Source: Vibrio litoralis DSM 17657
GTDB lineage: Bacteria > Pseudomonadota > Gammaproteobacteria > Enterobacterales > Vibrionaceae
Assembly (NCBI RefSeq): GCF_000426765.1
Contig: NZ_AUFZ01000017.1
Location: 248,001 to 312,000, forward strand
Length of the DNA stretch: 64,000 nucleotides
Reading direction: 5' to 3'
The translations under genes were made by a program, and so were the position numbers. Each line of letters starts with the position of its first letter. Position 1 is the stretch's first letter. Positions 1-9,092 of this stretch are shown piece after piece. Below the pieces are notes generated by a model, which saw nothing but the letters and a program-made list of their open reading frames with translations, had not been told where the DNA came from and ran no database searches.

Positions 1-812
1 ATCGCCGGTAGAATCAGCAAACCTGCACCAAACGCAATCCCCGTATCAATCGCTGCCACTTGTGCCGCGGTTTTCGGAATATTAATGTCTTTTGGTAAAT
101 ATGATCCATAAACCATCATCACCGTCACACCAAGAGATAACGAGAAGAAAGCTTGCCCCATTGCGCCTACCACTAGATCAGCACTGAAGTGAGAAATATC
201 AGGAACAAGGTACATTTTTAACCCGTCCATTGCGCCATCTTGAGTCAGAATGTAAATGATCATGATAACGAACAAACCAACCAAAACCGGCATTAAACGA
301 GATGACCAACGCTCGATCCCATCGGTTACGCCACTCATCACGACCTTCATAGTTAAACCAATAAACACCAAGGCAAGCACTAGGTTTCTTTCAAGGCTAA
401 ATGATTCTAACCAATTAGCCGCAGTGTGTAGGCCAACCAAATCAAGTATCGGACTCACTAAGTAGCCGGCAAGCCAACCTGCAATGATCGAATAAAAACT
501 CAAGATCATTAAAGCCGTTAACAAACCAAGCAAGCCAAAGCCAACAGGCACTTTACTGCGCTTAGGCCAAATACTCGCAATCGAACGTAATGGACTCGCT
601 TGTCCATAACGACCAATGGTTAATTCTGCAATCAGCATAGGCAAGGCAAGAACCGCTACCATCACCAAATACACAATCAAAAAGACTGCCCCACCGTTGC
701 TTGCTGCTTGTGTTGGGAAACCCCAAACATTTCCTAATCCAACCGCTGATCCTGCTGCGGCCATAATGAAGCCCAATTTAGAACTAAACTGAGCACGTGA
801 ACCTGACGCCAT
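1..812 (-). CDS. Sodium-dependent symporter, NSS/SNF family (partial, C-terminus beyond window)
   Basis: About 270 N-terminal residues are visible; the frame is open to the left edge. It begins MASGSRAQFSSKLGF after a GGAAAG ribosome site. The first membrane segment carries the family's sodium/substrate motif as AAAGSAVGLGNVWGFPT; most relatives have Arg where this has Gly before the Phe-Pro. Several hydrophobic helices follow, including GAMGQAFFSLSLGVTVMMVYGSYL. NSS proteins are LeuT-fold inner-membrane symporters that import amino acids or related compounds with sodium. The substrate cannot be told from the sequence. It is divergent from cls. Confidence 0.9.
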   Translation of the reverse strand, partial: MASGSRAQFSSKLGFIMAAAGSAVGLGNVWGFPTQAASNGGAVFLIVYLVMVAVLALPMLIAELTIGRYGQASPLRSIASIWPKRSKVPVGFGLLGLLTALMILSFYSIIAGWLAGYLVSPILDLVGLHTAANWLESFSLERNLVLALVFIGLTMKVVMSGVTDGIERWSSRLMPVLVGLFVIMIIYILTQDGAMDGLKMYLVPDISHFSADLVVGAMGQAFFSLSLGVTVMMVYGSYLPKDINIPKTAAQVAAIDTGIAFGAGLLILPA

Positions 813-1300
813 AATACTTTCCGTTGTGTTTTAGGCTTAAAGCCAATAATTATTATAATTTACAGTCGCGTAAAAATTTCTATACACACGACCAAAATGA
901 ATTTTATCAAGAGGGTTGCAAGTAAAGCAGTTTATGTGGTGGATTTAAAGTTAAAGCAGTAGAAAAAACACAAATAAACCGATACCTGAGCATAAAACAA
1001 TCAACAATGCGTAATATCACAGAACTAAAGCCAACAATTAATTAACATTTTTCCCGATTGGTAGTCCGATTTTTTAATTTACTTCCAATATTCAAAGCAA
1101 CCCGTCTGGTTATTTTTCCATTGAAGCTAGCTTTCCATTCAAGCTAGGTTTTTTCATCTTATGTACCTAGCTATTCACCTCGATACTTAATTGCTCATCC
1201 TCGATTAGTCCCAATTTTATACAATAAGAATATGATTCAAAGTTCAGGCTAAAGAATGGTAGTATCAAGATTCATGAAGTCGGTGATATAAAAGGAATAA
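813..1300. other. Intergenic region between divergent NSS transporter and cls genes
   Basis: These 488 AT-rich bases hold no convincing gene and must carry both divergent promoters. A 13-bp direct repeat with one mismatch (CCATTGAAGCTAG at 1118-1130, CCATTCAAGCTAG at 1135-1147, period 17) is followed by a T-run, and its first copy overlaps a palindrome (AAGCTAGCTT). Its role is unknown. A TATACAAT-like -10 lies near 1218-1225 for cls but has no well-spaced -35. Confidence 0.5.
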
Positions 1301-2755
1301 ATGGAAAAGTTCTATCAAATTGTTGCGCTAGCAGGTGTGATTAGTTATTGGCTGCTCGTAGCAGGGGTTACCATTCGTGTGGTGATTAAGCGCCGTGCCG
1401 TGAGTGTCTCGCTTGCTTGGCTAATGATCATTTACATCATCCCTTTCGTCGGCGTAATACTTTACTTCCTTTTTGGCGAATTAAATTTAGGACGAAAACG
1501 AGCCGAACGAGCTCAAAGTATGTTCGCCCCTTATGGCGAATGGTTTACTCAATTGCATGAATGCCAAGCTCACCAGCCGACTTTACTCAATTTACAACTG
1601 GCGCAAATTCATGATCTTTGCACCAACCGCACCGCGATTCCTGCGTTGTGCGGTAACACATTGTCGCTACAAGACACTCCAGACAAAATTCTTCGCTCAA
1701 TCATTGAAGATATAGAGCAAGCCCACACCAATATTCGAATGGAATTTTATATCTGGCAAAGTGGCGGACTCATCGACTCGGTCAATGCTGCGCTGATTCA
1801 AGCGGCTAAACGAGGCGTTAATATTCAGATATTAATTGACTCGGCAGGTAGTCCTAAATTCTTCCGCAGCCATTGGCACAAATTAATGAAGGAAGCTGGC
1901 ATTGATATTCGTCAGGCGTTAGAAGTGAATGCTTTCCGTGTATTTTTCCGTCGATTAGATCTACGACTACACCGTAAAATTATCACCATTGATGACGAAG
2001 TAGCTTATACCGGTTCGATGAATATGGTCGACCCTGAGTTCTTCAAGCAAGATGCTGGCGTAGGCGAATGGATTGACGTGATGGTTCGCGTCACTGGCCC
2101 TACCGTTAATGTTCTGGCAGCAATACATGCTTGGGATTGGGAAGTTGAAACCGGTGAGCGTCATCTACCTACCTTCCCTATTTGTACCATAGAAAACACA
2201 GGCGCATTACATCCCATTCAAGTGGTGCCATCTGGCCCAGGTATGCCAGAAAACCTCATTCAACAAGTGCTTACGCTTGCAATTCATCAAGCCAAAACAT
2301 CCGTACGTATTACCACGCCTTATTTTGTCCCTAGTGATAACTTAATGCAGGTAATCAAGATGACCGCACAGCGAGGCGTTACCGTTGAATTATTACTTCC
2401 CAAGAAAAATGACTCTCTATTAGTTAACTGGGCTTCCAAATCTTTCTTTAGTGAATTACTGGAAGCGGGCGTACATATTTATCAATTTGATGCTGGCTTA
2501 TTACACACCAAATCCGTCGTCATTGATCAACAATACTGCCTAGTGGGTAGCGTTAACCTAGATATGAGAAGCTTGTGGCTTAACTTTGAATTAACCCTAG
2601 TGGTCGATGATTATGAATTCACCAAAGAGTTATATTGGGTTCAAGAAAATTACCTAAATCAATCCACGTTAGTTTCTAAAGAAAGATGGGAACAGCGTAA
2701 TTTTGGCCACCGAATGCTAGAAAGGCTCTTCTACCTATTTAACCCTTTGCTATAA
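1301..2755 (+). CDS. cls: Cardiolipin synthase (ClsA type)
   Basis: 484 residues, the usual ClsA length. Two N-terminal membrane segments (about 8-30 and 38-60) are followed by two phospholipase-D domains with HKD motifs: HRKIITIDDEVAYTGSMNM near the middle and HTKSVVIDQQYCLVGSVNLD near the C-terminus. The enzyme joins two phosphatidylglycerols, or PG and another phospholipid, to make cardiolipin at the inner membrane. The ATG is preceded by AAAGGA. It lies 52 bp upstream of metC on the same strand, and no terminator was seen between them. Confidence 0.95.
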   Translation: MEKFYQIVALAGVISYWLLVAGVTIRVVIKRRAVSVSLAWLMIIYIIPFVGVILYFLFGELNLGRKRAERAQSMFAPYGEWFTQLHECQAHQPTLLNLQLAQIHDLCTNRTAIPALCGNTLSLQDTPDKILRSIIEDIEQAHTNIRMEFYIWQSGGLIDSVNAALIQAAKRGVNIQILIDSAGSPKFFRSHWHKLMKEAGIDIRQALEVNAFRVFFRRLDLRLHRKIITIDDEVAYTGSMNMVDPEFFKQDAGVGEWIDVMVRVTGPTVNVLAAIHAWDWEVETGERHLPTFPICTIENTGALHPIQVVPSGPGMPENLIQQVLTLAIHQAKTSVRITTPYFVPSDNLMQVIKMTAQRGVTVELLLPKKNDSLLVNWASKSFFSELLEAGVHIYQFDAGLLHTKSVVIDQQYCLVGSVNLDMRSLWLNFELTLVVDDYEFTKELYWVQENYLNQSTLVSKERWEQRNFGHRMLERLFYLFNPLL

Positions 2756-2807
2756 GGCAATATGATTAGTAGAAAGCGATAAGTTCTAACGAATATAAGG
2801 ATATAAG

Positions 2808-3998
2808 ATGTCAGACAAGTACGAAACCAAACTGATCAATGCAGGGCGCAATAAAAAGTGGACTCACGGCGTGGTCAACCCACCGGTTCAACGCGCCTCA
2901 ACGGTGGTATTTAATACGGTTGCTGAGAAAAACGAAGCCACCATGAAGCGCCAAGGACATACCTTATTTTATGGTCGTCGCGGTACCGAAACTCATTTCG
3001 CCTTTCAAGAAGCCATGACCCAAATCGAAGGTGGTGCCGGTTGTGCGCTCTACCCTTGCGGCGCTGCTGCGATCACCAATTCAATCTTGTCTTTCGTTGA
3101 GCATGGCGACCACGTTTTAATGGTTGATAGCTGCTATGAACCAACCCGTGATTTCTGCAATATCATTCTCAAAAAAATGGGCATTGAAACCACTTACTAT
3201 GAACCAAGTATCGGCGAAGGTATTCGTGATTTAATCCGCCCAAATACCAAAATTCTATTTACCGAATCTCCGGGCTCTTACACCATGGAAGTGCAAGATG
3301 TTCCAACCCTTTCTCGCATTGCTCATGAACACGACATTATCGTGATGCTCGATAATACTTGGGGCGCTGGTGTTAACTTTTCACCGTTTGACCATGGTGT
3401 TGATGTGTCGATTCAAGCCGCAACTAAATACATTGTCGGTCACTCTGATGTGATGCTTGGCACTGCGGTTGCCAACGAAAAATACTGGCCACAGCTACGT
3501 GAGCAAAGCTACCTACTTGGTCAGTGTGTATCACCAGATGATGCCTACACCGGGTTGCGTGGTTTGCGTACTTTAAGCGTGCGTTTGAAGCAACATGAAC
3601 AAAACAGTATCGCGATTGCTAAATGGTTAGAAACTCGCCCTGAAGTCGATCATGTGCGCCACCCTGCACTACCATCTTGCCCGGGCCACGAATTCTTCCT
3701 ACGTGATTTTACTGGCTCTAATGGCCTATTCTCATTTGTATTAAAGACCAGCAATAAGAAAGCGACTACTGCGCTACTTGATACCGTAGAGCATTTCAGC
3801 ATGGGCTACTCTTGGGGCGGCTATGAAAGCTTAATTCTCGCCAATGAGCCAAGCAGCTTCGATAACATGCGAACAGTATCGAATCCACACTTTAAAGGTA
3901 CGTTAGTACGATTACACATCGGCTTAGAAAACGTAGAAGATCTGATAGAAGATTTAGAGCGTGGTTTTGAGGCTTATAATTCTGCGCTTGATAATTAA
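2808..3998 (+). CDS. metC: Cystathionine beta-lyase
   Basis: 396 residues, matching the Cys/Met-metabolism PLP-enzyme family. The pyridoxal lysine is K207 in SIQAATKYIVGHSD; FYGRRGTETHFAF near residue 54 and LYPCGAAAITNS near 81 form the cofactor and substrate pocket, and MLDNTWGAG holds the aspartate that contacts the PLP ring nitrogen. It cleaves cystathionine to homocysteine, pyruvate and ammonia in methionine synthesis, in the cytoplasm. AAGGATATAAG precedes the ATG. A strong hairpin follows at 4028-4078. Confidence 0.93.
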   Translation: MSDKYETKLINAGRNKKWTHGVVNPPVQRASTVVFNTVAEKNEATMKRQGHTLFYGRRGTETHFAFQEAMTQIEGGAGCALYPCGAAAITNSILSFVEHGDHVLMVDSCYEPTRDFCNIILKKMGIETTYYEPSIGEGIRDLIRPNTKILFTESPGSYTMEVQDVPTLSRIAHEHDIIVMLDNTWGAGVNFSPFDHGVDVSIQAATKYIVGHSDVMLGTAVANEKYWPQLREQSYLLGQCVSPDDAYTGLRGLRTLSVRLKQHEQNSIAIAKWLETRPEVDHVRHPALPSCPGHEFFLRDFTGSNGLFSFVLKTSNKKATTALLDTVEHFSMGYSWGGYESLILANEPSSFDNMRTVSNPHFKGTLVRLHIGLENVEDLIEDLERGFEAYNSALDN

Positions 3999-4027
3999 GC
4001 TTTAGACTAACGATTCATTTAAACTAC

Positions 4028-4078
4028 TCAGCCCCTCAGTACTAGCGATACTTCTTTCTGCTAGCACTAAGGGGCTGA
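4028..4078. terminator. Convergent hairpin terminator between metC and the cytidine-deaminase-like gene
   Basis: TCAGCCCCTCAGTACTAGC (4028-4046) pairs with GCTAGCACTAAGGGGCTGA (4060-4078): 19 positions with two wobble or mismatch pairs and a 13-nt loop. It separates converging genes. T-runs are short, so termination strength is uncertain. Confidence 0.65.
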
Positions 4079-4095
4079 AATATTTAAGTCAAGAC

Positions 4096-4506
4096 TCAAA
4101 GCTGAATGCCATTTACTATCGACCAATGGTGAGGCATCAATTCTCTTAATGGTTTAAATTCAAGTTTATTTTCGGCATTTGATATAGCCACTTGAACATC
4201 ACCACCCCACGATACCAAGCGCTCTTGGCAAATACCGCACGGGGTTAATACTAGAAATTCACTAAATTCATCTTCTCTACAGACACACAGAGAATGAGTG
4301 ACGGCATCATCATATTTTTCAGCGTCTAAATAACTCCCTACTTCCATGCATAACGCAAGTGCATCATTGTTTACACTAGGAGCTACGCTTGTCAGTATTC
4401 TACCTGATTGAGTTCGAATCGCTGCTGCGCCACCCCATCCAAATGGATAACGTTTCTTAATTAACTCTACAGCTGTTTGATAAAGTTCTTGTTCAATACT
4501 ATTCAT
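4096..4506 (-). CDS. Cytidine/blasticidin-S deaminase-like protein
   Basis: 136 residues from the ATG at 4506; a longer frame opens at a TTG (4527) overlapping the upstream stop, but MNSIEQELYQTA is the more natural start. Zinc-site features of the cytidine deaminase superfamily are present: C53-M-E55 (Ala is more usual in the middle) and PC90GIC93. The length fits homotetrameric CDAs and blasticidin-S deaminase-like proteins. Expected reaction is hydrolytic deamination of cytidine or an analogue; the substrate is not determined. It is last in a unit with the siderophore-interacting protein and the recombinase-like gene. Confidence 0.8.
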   Translation of the reverse strand: MNSIEQELYQTAVELIKKRYPFGWGGAAAIRTQSGRILTSVAPSVNNDALALCMEVGSYLDAEKYDDAVTHSLCVCREDEFSEFLVLTPCGICQERLVSWGGDVQVAISNAENKLEFKPLRELMPHHWSIVNGIQL

Positions 4507-4523
4507 ACGTATTCTGTCGCTTA

Positions 4524-5324
4524 TCAACTTAGACTTTCTGCATCTTCACGCTTAATCACTTTGTGACCATCTTCCGTCACGCCTTGTTTCCAGTAACTAC
4601 TAAAGTAACTCTTTTCACGCTGTATCGCGTCTTGGTTATTAAAGTGAGTGCGAATTGCTTTCATCGCAGTAAATTCACAAGCACACCAAATGGCGACATC
4701 TTGGCTATCAATGGATAACTGAGTAACCGCATCACTTAATTCGGTTGGCTGATGACCAATAACCGTGTGTAACTGCATGCCTACCGGTAGATTCCAATTT
4801 GGGCTATCTTGAGGCGAGCTTAATTGGACAACCACATGACCAACTGCGTTTTGCTCAAGCTTGTTCAGTTTTTCCGTTATTGCAGGAATCGCAGTCATAT
4901 CTGCCACCATAAATACTTGCTCAGCATTCAGATCAATTAACTGGCTATTACCCGGACCACCAATCGAAATTGTATCACCTACTTTTGCATTCATCGCCCA
5001 ATGAATCGCATAACCACCTTGTTCTTTGCTGATGATTTTATGTTTTTCATCCACTTCATGTATCACAAAATCGACTGCGATCTGGCCGCTATCAAGGTCT
5101 AATTCACTAATGGTGTAAGTACGCATAACCGGACGTTCCCCTTCTCGAAGATTTGAAATATCCGTATGGCCTTCAGGATGAAACATTAATTTGATGTAGC
5201 CGCCTAGGTCCGTTGCTTGTAATGGTTTAAAGTCTTCGCCTTGTAAAATCACGCGCTGCATATTGGCTGAAAGTTCAAAGGTGTTCACAACAGTAGCAAG
5301 TTTCGGTTTTCTGTTTGGTTTCAT
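4524..5324 (-). CDS. Siderophore-interacting protein (ViuB/YqjH-type ferric-chelate reductase)
   Basis: 266 residues. An N-terminal FAD-binding barrel holds RTYTISELD (the R-x-Y-T/S flavin motif, about residues 68-76), and a C-terminal SIP domain ends with the typical SYWKQGVTEDGH. Family members (E. coli YqjH, Vibrio ViuB) use NAD(P)H and FAD to reduce iron in ferric-siderophore complexes and release it in the cytoplasm. AGGAAATAGTT precedes the ATG. It follows the recombinase-like gene by 25 bp. No Fur-box-like 19-mer was seen at the operon promoter, which is unusual for a siderophore gene. Confidence 0.88.
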   Translation of the reverse strand: MKPNRKPKLATVVNTFELSANMQRVILQGEDFKPLQATDLGGYIKLMFHPEGHTDISNLREGERPVMRTYTISELDLDSGQIAVDFVIHEVDEKHKIISKEQGGYAIHWAMNAKVGDTISIGGPGNSQLIDLNAEQVFMVADMTAIPAITEKLNKLEQNAVGHVVVQLSSPQDSPNWNLPVGMQLHTVIGHQPTELSDAVTQLSIDSQDVAIWCACEFTAMKAIRTHFNNQDAIQREKSYFSSYWKQGVTEDGHKVIKREDAESLS

Positions 5325-5349
5325 AACTATTTCCTTTTTCTATCAGCAA

Positions 5350-5952
5350 TTAATGAGCGGTTTTATTTTGGAGTTTGGCCTTAACGCGTTTTACTGTCGA
5401 AATACTGGCCCCGGTTTCATCAGCAATCGCTTGTAAGGTTTTATCACTGGTAAGCAACTGAGCAATCTTCTGATGTAGTTCATGGTTCGCTCGGCGGCCT
5501 TTGAATTTGGCTTGCCACTCGCTCGGGTTACCTTTGAGTTTTCTCCGACCTAATTCAGCCGCCATTAAACGCTGATAAGTTTCAATTTCTTCATAACCTT
5601 TAATCAGTCGAAGCATCGTATCGGTCTGCTCATCGTTTGGCTTAAAAATTAGATTCTGGTGGTAGGTTCTTACAATGATGCCTTTGTTGAGAAGCTCTGT
5701 GATCACGTCATAGGCTAATTTGAAGCCAAGACCGAAATCGGTCATCCACCAGATAAGTAGCGTATCTCCAGTTTTTAATTGTGCATAAGCTTTTTGAAAT
5801 TCCGGTCTTTCTTCTAAAGCGACATTACCGCGAATACCTCGCTCTATATACAAGGCGGCTTGTGTTTCGTTCGTCATCACATCAATACGATTATCAATAT
5901 CTTCAACTTTGGGCGATACACGCAAGTAGCCAATAGTTTTGAATTGAGACAT
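5350..5952 (-). CDS. Serine-recombinase-like protein with degenerate active site and C-terminal HTH
   Basis: 200 residues from the ATG at 5952, which is preceded by GAGGGAAC; the longer TTG start at 5964 would include the ribosome site. Residues 6-13 (TIGYLRVS) match the resolvase/invertase N-terminus with R11 and nucleophile S13. The canonical D-R-L-G-R motif is replaced by TDFGLGF (71-77), so both catalytic arginines appear lost while D72 remains. A resolvase-type helix-turn-helix lies at about 172-193 (TLQAIADETGASISTVKRV). It heads a unit with the SIP and deaminase-like genes. Strand exchange is doubtful; a DNA-binding regulatory role is inferred. Confidence 0.8.
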   Translation of the reverse strand: MSQFKTIGYLRVSPKVEDIDNRIDVMTNETQAALYIERGIRGNVALEERPEFQKAYAQLKTGDTLLIWWMTDFGLGFKLAYDVITELLNKGIIVRTYHQNLIFKPNDEQTDTMLRLIKGYEEIETYQRLMAAELGRRKLKGNPSEWQAKFKGRRANHELHQKIAQLLTSDKTLQAIADETGASISTVKRVKAKLQNKTAH

Positions 5953-6018
5953 ATGTTCCCTCAATATAAATTAAATTGATACGACACCAACAAGCTCACT
6001 TGGTGTTGATTAGCGTTA

Positions 6019-6047
6019 ATAATGAGCCAATTTAGCTCACTTGTCAA
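6019..6047 (-). promoter_or_regulatory. Sigma-70-type promoter of the recombinase-like/SIP operon with embedded repeats
   Basis: On the minus strand TTGACA (6047-6042) and CATTAT (6024-6019) are 17 bp apart. The spacer holds an inverted repeat TGAGC/GCTCA (6023-6027, 6035-6039). AGCTCACTTG occurs at 6034-6043 and again at 5993-6002, 41 bp away, and ACACCAA/TTGGTGT (5984-5990, 6000-6006) forms a second inverted repeat, with AACACCAA again at 6051-6058. The layout suggests operator sites, perhaps for the gene product itself. Confidence 0.6.
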
Positions 6048-6103
6048 TGCAACACCAAATGAACCAATAAGAAGTCAAATAAAAAGAGCTGAATTAGAGG
6101 GAT

Positions 6104-6133
6104 AAAAAAAGCCTCATCAGATTGATAAGGCTT
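6104..6133 (-). terminator. Rho-independent terminator of the BCCT transporter gene
   Basis: On the minus strand AAGCCTTATCA and TGATGAGGCTT pair over 11 positions (one G-U) around a 3-nt loop, followed by at least six T. It begins about 10 bp after the transporter stop codon. Confidence 0.85.
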
Positions 6134-6143
6134 TGACTAGAGA

Positions 6144-8204
6144 TTATTTCAATTCAAGGTTCGCGGGATCTTCTGGCGGCACATCATCATCATGCTCTTC
6201 CATATTCCAAGGTAAGATCCCTGGTGAAATATGAATAAAGTGTAGGTAACGTTCGAACTGGTTCAAGATGTCGTTAATAATATCTTGTTGCTCATAGTTA
6301 TACACATCATAAGCTTGACCACCACGGCGTAAGAATACCTCTGCACGGTAGTAATACTTATCTTCCGGCTCTTCACCTTCATCATACGCAAACTCTGGTA
6401 AATCGTAACCGCGTAGACGGATTTCATAGATAAACTCAACTTGGCCTTCTTTGAATACTTCAAAGTGCGCGCGACATAGTTCTTCGTCGAAGGTAACTTC
6501 CGCTTCCCACTCTTGTGCTTCTAACTCTTGTTCAACACGCTTCATGCTATTTAGAGCAGTCACGCTAATGAACTTTTCAACGTCAGAACGAACAGGGAAA
6601 TCGACTAAGTTAGCTAGACGTTTTTTCCATAGCCCTTTACCACTTGGGGCTGAAGTCGCTTGCTGAGTCTGCATGTATTGCTGCTGACTATCTTCATGGT
6701 GCCCTTCGATACGCAAGGCTTTGATCATACCTACCATCGCAATTAACATGATAATCGCAAATGGTAACGCACTGACCACACTCGCCGTTTGTAACGCACC
6801 AAGACCACCTGCAAGTAATAGTACTGAAGCGACTAGGCCTTCAGTGACTACCCAGAATGTACGCTGCCATGCTGGTGTTTCTTGCACGCCACCAGAGGCT
6901 AATGAGTCAATAACTAATGAGCCTGAATCCGATGAAGTAACAAAGAAGGTAATGATCAAGATAACCGTAATAAAGGAGATAATCGACGTCATTGGCAGGC
7001 GTTCAAACAACTTGAACAGAGCAATGGCGTTATTATCTTGAACTTCTTGAATGATGTGTTGGTAACCATCTGTCATGATCATGTGCAATGCAGTATCGCC
7101 AAACACAGAGAACCATAAGAAAGTAAAAATAGTCGGTACAACCATTACACCCACAACGAACTGACGAATGGTACGACCGCGGCTGATTTTCGCGATAAAC
7201 AAGCCAACAAACGGTGCCCATGCAATCGTCCAACCAAAGATGAACAATGTCCAGTTACCAATCCAATCGCTGGTTACGTAAGCTTGTAAGTTGAAAGTAC
7301 GCTCAACGATATTGCTTAAGTAACTACCTGTATTTTGCATAAAGGTATTTAAGATAAACAGTGTTGGGCCCGCTACGAATACGAATAACATCAATAATAA
7401 AGCCAATGCGATATTCAATAGGGATAAGTTTTTCACCCCTTTATCCATACCGGCTAATACCGATACCAAAGCACACAAGGTAATCAGTGAAATGGCGATA
7501 ATTTGTACGGTGCTATTAATTGGAATCTCTGGCCATAGGTAATGTAGACCCGTATTGATTTGCGTAACCGATAAACCAAGCGTCGTCGCAATACCAAACA
7601 AGGTACCTAAGATCGCAAATACATCTACCGTGTGACCAATTGGGCCGTGAATTTTATCGCCGATCAATGGGTAAAGCGTAGAGCGCATCGAAAGAGGAAG
7701 CCCATGACGGAAAGCAAAATACGCTAGTGCTAAACCCACTAAGCCATAAATAGCCCAAATGTGGAAGCCCCAGTGGAAGAAGGCAATTTGCATCGCTTCA
7801 CGAGCTGCATCAATCGTCTCTGGTGCAGCGGTTGGTGGAGCCGCATAGTGCAGAACTGGTTCCGCTACGCCAAAGAATAATAAGGCAATACCGTAACCAG
7901 CAGAGAAAAGCATCGCAAACCATTCAACAAAGCTATACTCAGGTTCGGCATGATCCGGGCCAAGTTTTATCTCACCCCACTTACTGACGGCAACCGTCAC
8001 AATAAATACTAAAAATATTGCTACTGCCAACATGTAAAACCAACCAAAATTGGTGGTTACATCGGATAGTAATTCAGAGAAAAAGGCACCAGCCCTCTCT
8101 GGGTTTGATATCGTTCCTATTACTAATAAAGCAATAACGATAACCGCGGGTATAAAAACGGGGATCAGCACTGTTGATTTCCGTTTAGTTGCTGAAACAT
8201 CCAT
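6144..8204 (-). CDS. betT: BCCT family choline/betaine transporter, BetT type
   Basis: 686 residues with twelve predicted membrane helices in the first ~520 and a long hydrophilic C-terminal domain, as in E. coli BetT (677). BCCT signatures include FHWGFHIWAIYGLVGLALAYFAFRHG and GWTIAWAPFVGLFIAKISRGRT. BetT imports choline for glycine betaine synthesis using the proton gradient; the C-terminal tail tunes its osmotic response. AATAGGAGAAACAC precedes the ATG. No bet biosynthesis genes are adjacent, so choline rather than betaine as substrate is an inference from length and tail. Confidence 0.85.
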   Translation of the reverse strand: MDVSATKRKSTVLIPVFIPAVIVIALLVIGTISNPERAGAFFSELLSDVTTNFGWFYMLAVAIFLVFIVTVAVSKWGEIKLGPDHAEPEYSFVEWFAMLFSAGYGIALLFFGVAEPVLHYAAPPTAAPETIDAAREAMQIAFFHWGFHIWAIYGLVGLALAYFAFRHGLPLSMRSTLYPLIGDKIHGPIGHTVDVFAILGTLFGIATTLGLSVTQINTGLHYLWPEIPINSTVQIIAISLITLCALVSVLAGMDKGVKNLSLLNIALALLLMLFVFVAGPTLFILNTFMQNTGSYLSNIVERTFNLQAYVTSDWIGNWTLFIFGWTIAWAPFVGLFIAKISRGRTIRQFVVGVMVVPTIFTFLWFSVFGDTALHMIMTDGYQHIIQEVQDNNAIALFKLFERLPMTSIISFITVILIITFFVTSSDSGSLVIDSLASGGVQETPAWQRTFWVVTEGLVASVLLLAGGLGALQTASVVSALPFAIIMLIAMVGMIKALRIEGHHEDSQQQYMQTQQATSAPSGKGLWKKRLANLVDFPVRSDVEKFISVTALNSMKRVEQELEAQEWEAEVTFDEELCRAHFEVFKEGQVEFIYEIRLRGYDLPEFAYDEGEEPEDKYYYRAEVFLRRGGQAYDVYNYEQQDIINDILNQFERYLHFIHISPGILPWNMEEHDDDVPPEDPANLELK

Positions 8205-8481
8205 GTGTTTCTCCTATTTAATTTTCAATTTTATTTATCTGTTTGGTAAATGGGCGTTCACCTGCTCCTACAGCCATCGCAACATGCCAAATACAACCCT
8301 CTAACATTTACTGCAGAATACAAACAGAAAAACCAAATATCCACAAATTTAAGAAGGAATTGTATAAATTCAGTCAAAACGCACAAAACTGCAGATTTCC
8401 GTTTAAATAATAAACTAAAAAAACGAGCTTTTCATTTACCAAGCAAATAGTTACGAGCAAACCATAAGCGGGGCAGTTGTT

Positions 8482-9069
8482 TTATTTTTTCCACTTTTGG
8501 CACTTGCTATAACATGGACAATCGACAACATGATCATTAACCATTCCAACCGCCTGCATGAAAGCATAGCAAATTGTCTCACCCATAAATTTAAAGCCGT
8601 TTTTCTTTAAAAATTTACTCATCGCTTTTGATTGTTCGGTCACCGCTGGAACTTGAGACATATCTGTCCAACCATTTTGAACTGGCTCACCATCGACAAA
8701 CTGCCACAGCGCGTTACTTAATGAGCCATATTCTTTTTGCAGTGCTTTGGCCGCTCGAGCATTGGAATACACAGAGGCGATTTTTCCTTTATGTTTAACG
8801 ACATCAAAGTTATCAATAATGTATGACACGCGTGTTTCGTCATACTGGCTCAGCTTTTCAATATCAAAATCTTCAAACGCGGCTTTATAACCTGCTCGTT
8901 TATTTAAAATGGTTCGCCAGCTCAACCCCGCCTGTGCACCTTCTAAACAAATAAATTCAAATAGCTTAGTGTCATCGAACACTGGTACGCCCCACTCTTG
9001 ATCGTGATATTCGCGCTCGTTGTCATGCTTGATTGCCCAACCACATGTTGTATCCACTTGCTGTGTCAT
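8482..9069 (-). CDS. tag: DNA-3-methyladenine glycosylase I
   Basis: 195 residues from the ATG at 9069 (GGAAAG upstream); a TTG 12 bp earlier is in frame but would absorb the ribosome site. The N-terminus CGWAIKHDNEREYHDQEWGVP gives the first zinc ligands, and HVVDCPCYSKC at the end supplies the last ones. FICLEGAQAGLSW holds the conserved Glu of the base pocket. Tag excises 3-methyladenine from alkylated DNA to start base-excision repair. It stands alone, downstream of the psp terminator. Confidence 0.93.
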   Translation of the reverse strand: MTQQVDTTCGWAIKHDNEREYHDQEWGVPVFDDTKLFEFICLEGAQAGLSWRTILNKRAGYKAAFEDFDIEKLSQYDETRVSYIIDNFDVVKHKGKIASVYSNARAAKALQKEYGSLSNALWQFVDGEPVQNGWTDMSQVPAVTEQSKAMSKFLKKNGFKFMGETICYAFMQAVGMVNDHVVDCPCYSKCQKWKK

Positions 9070-9092
9070 ATAACTTTCCAATTAGTTAGTCG

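Noticed and set aside
5350..5964. Active DNA invertase or resolvase with an invertible segment
   Set aside because: Catalytic arginines appear missing and no inverted recombination sites flank a promoter or gene; the repeats near the promoter are short operator-like ones.
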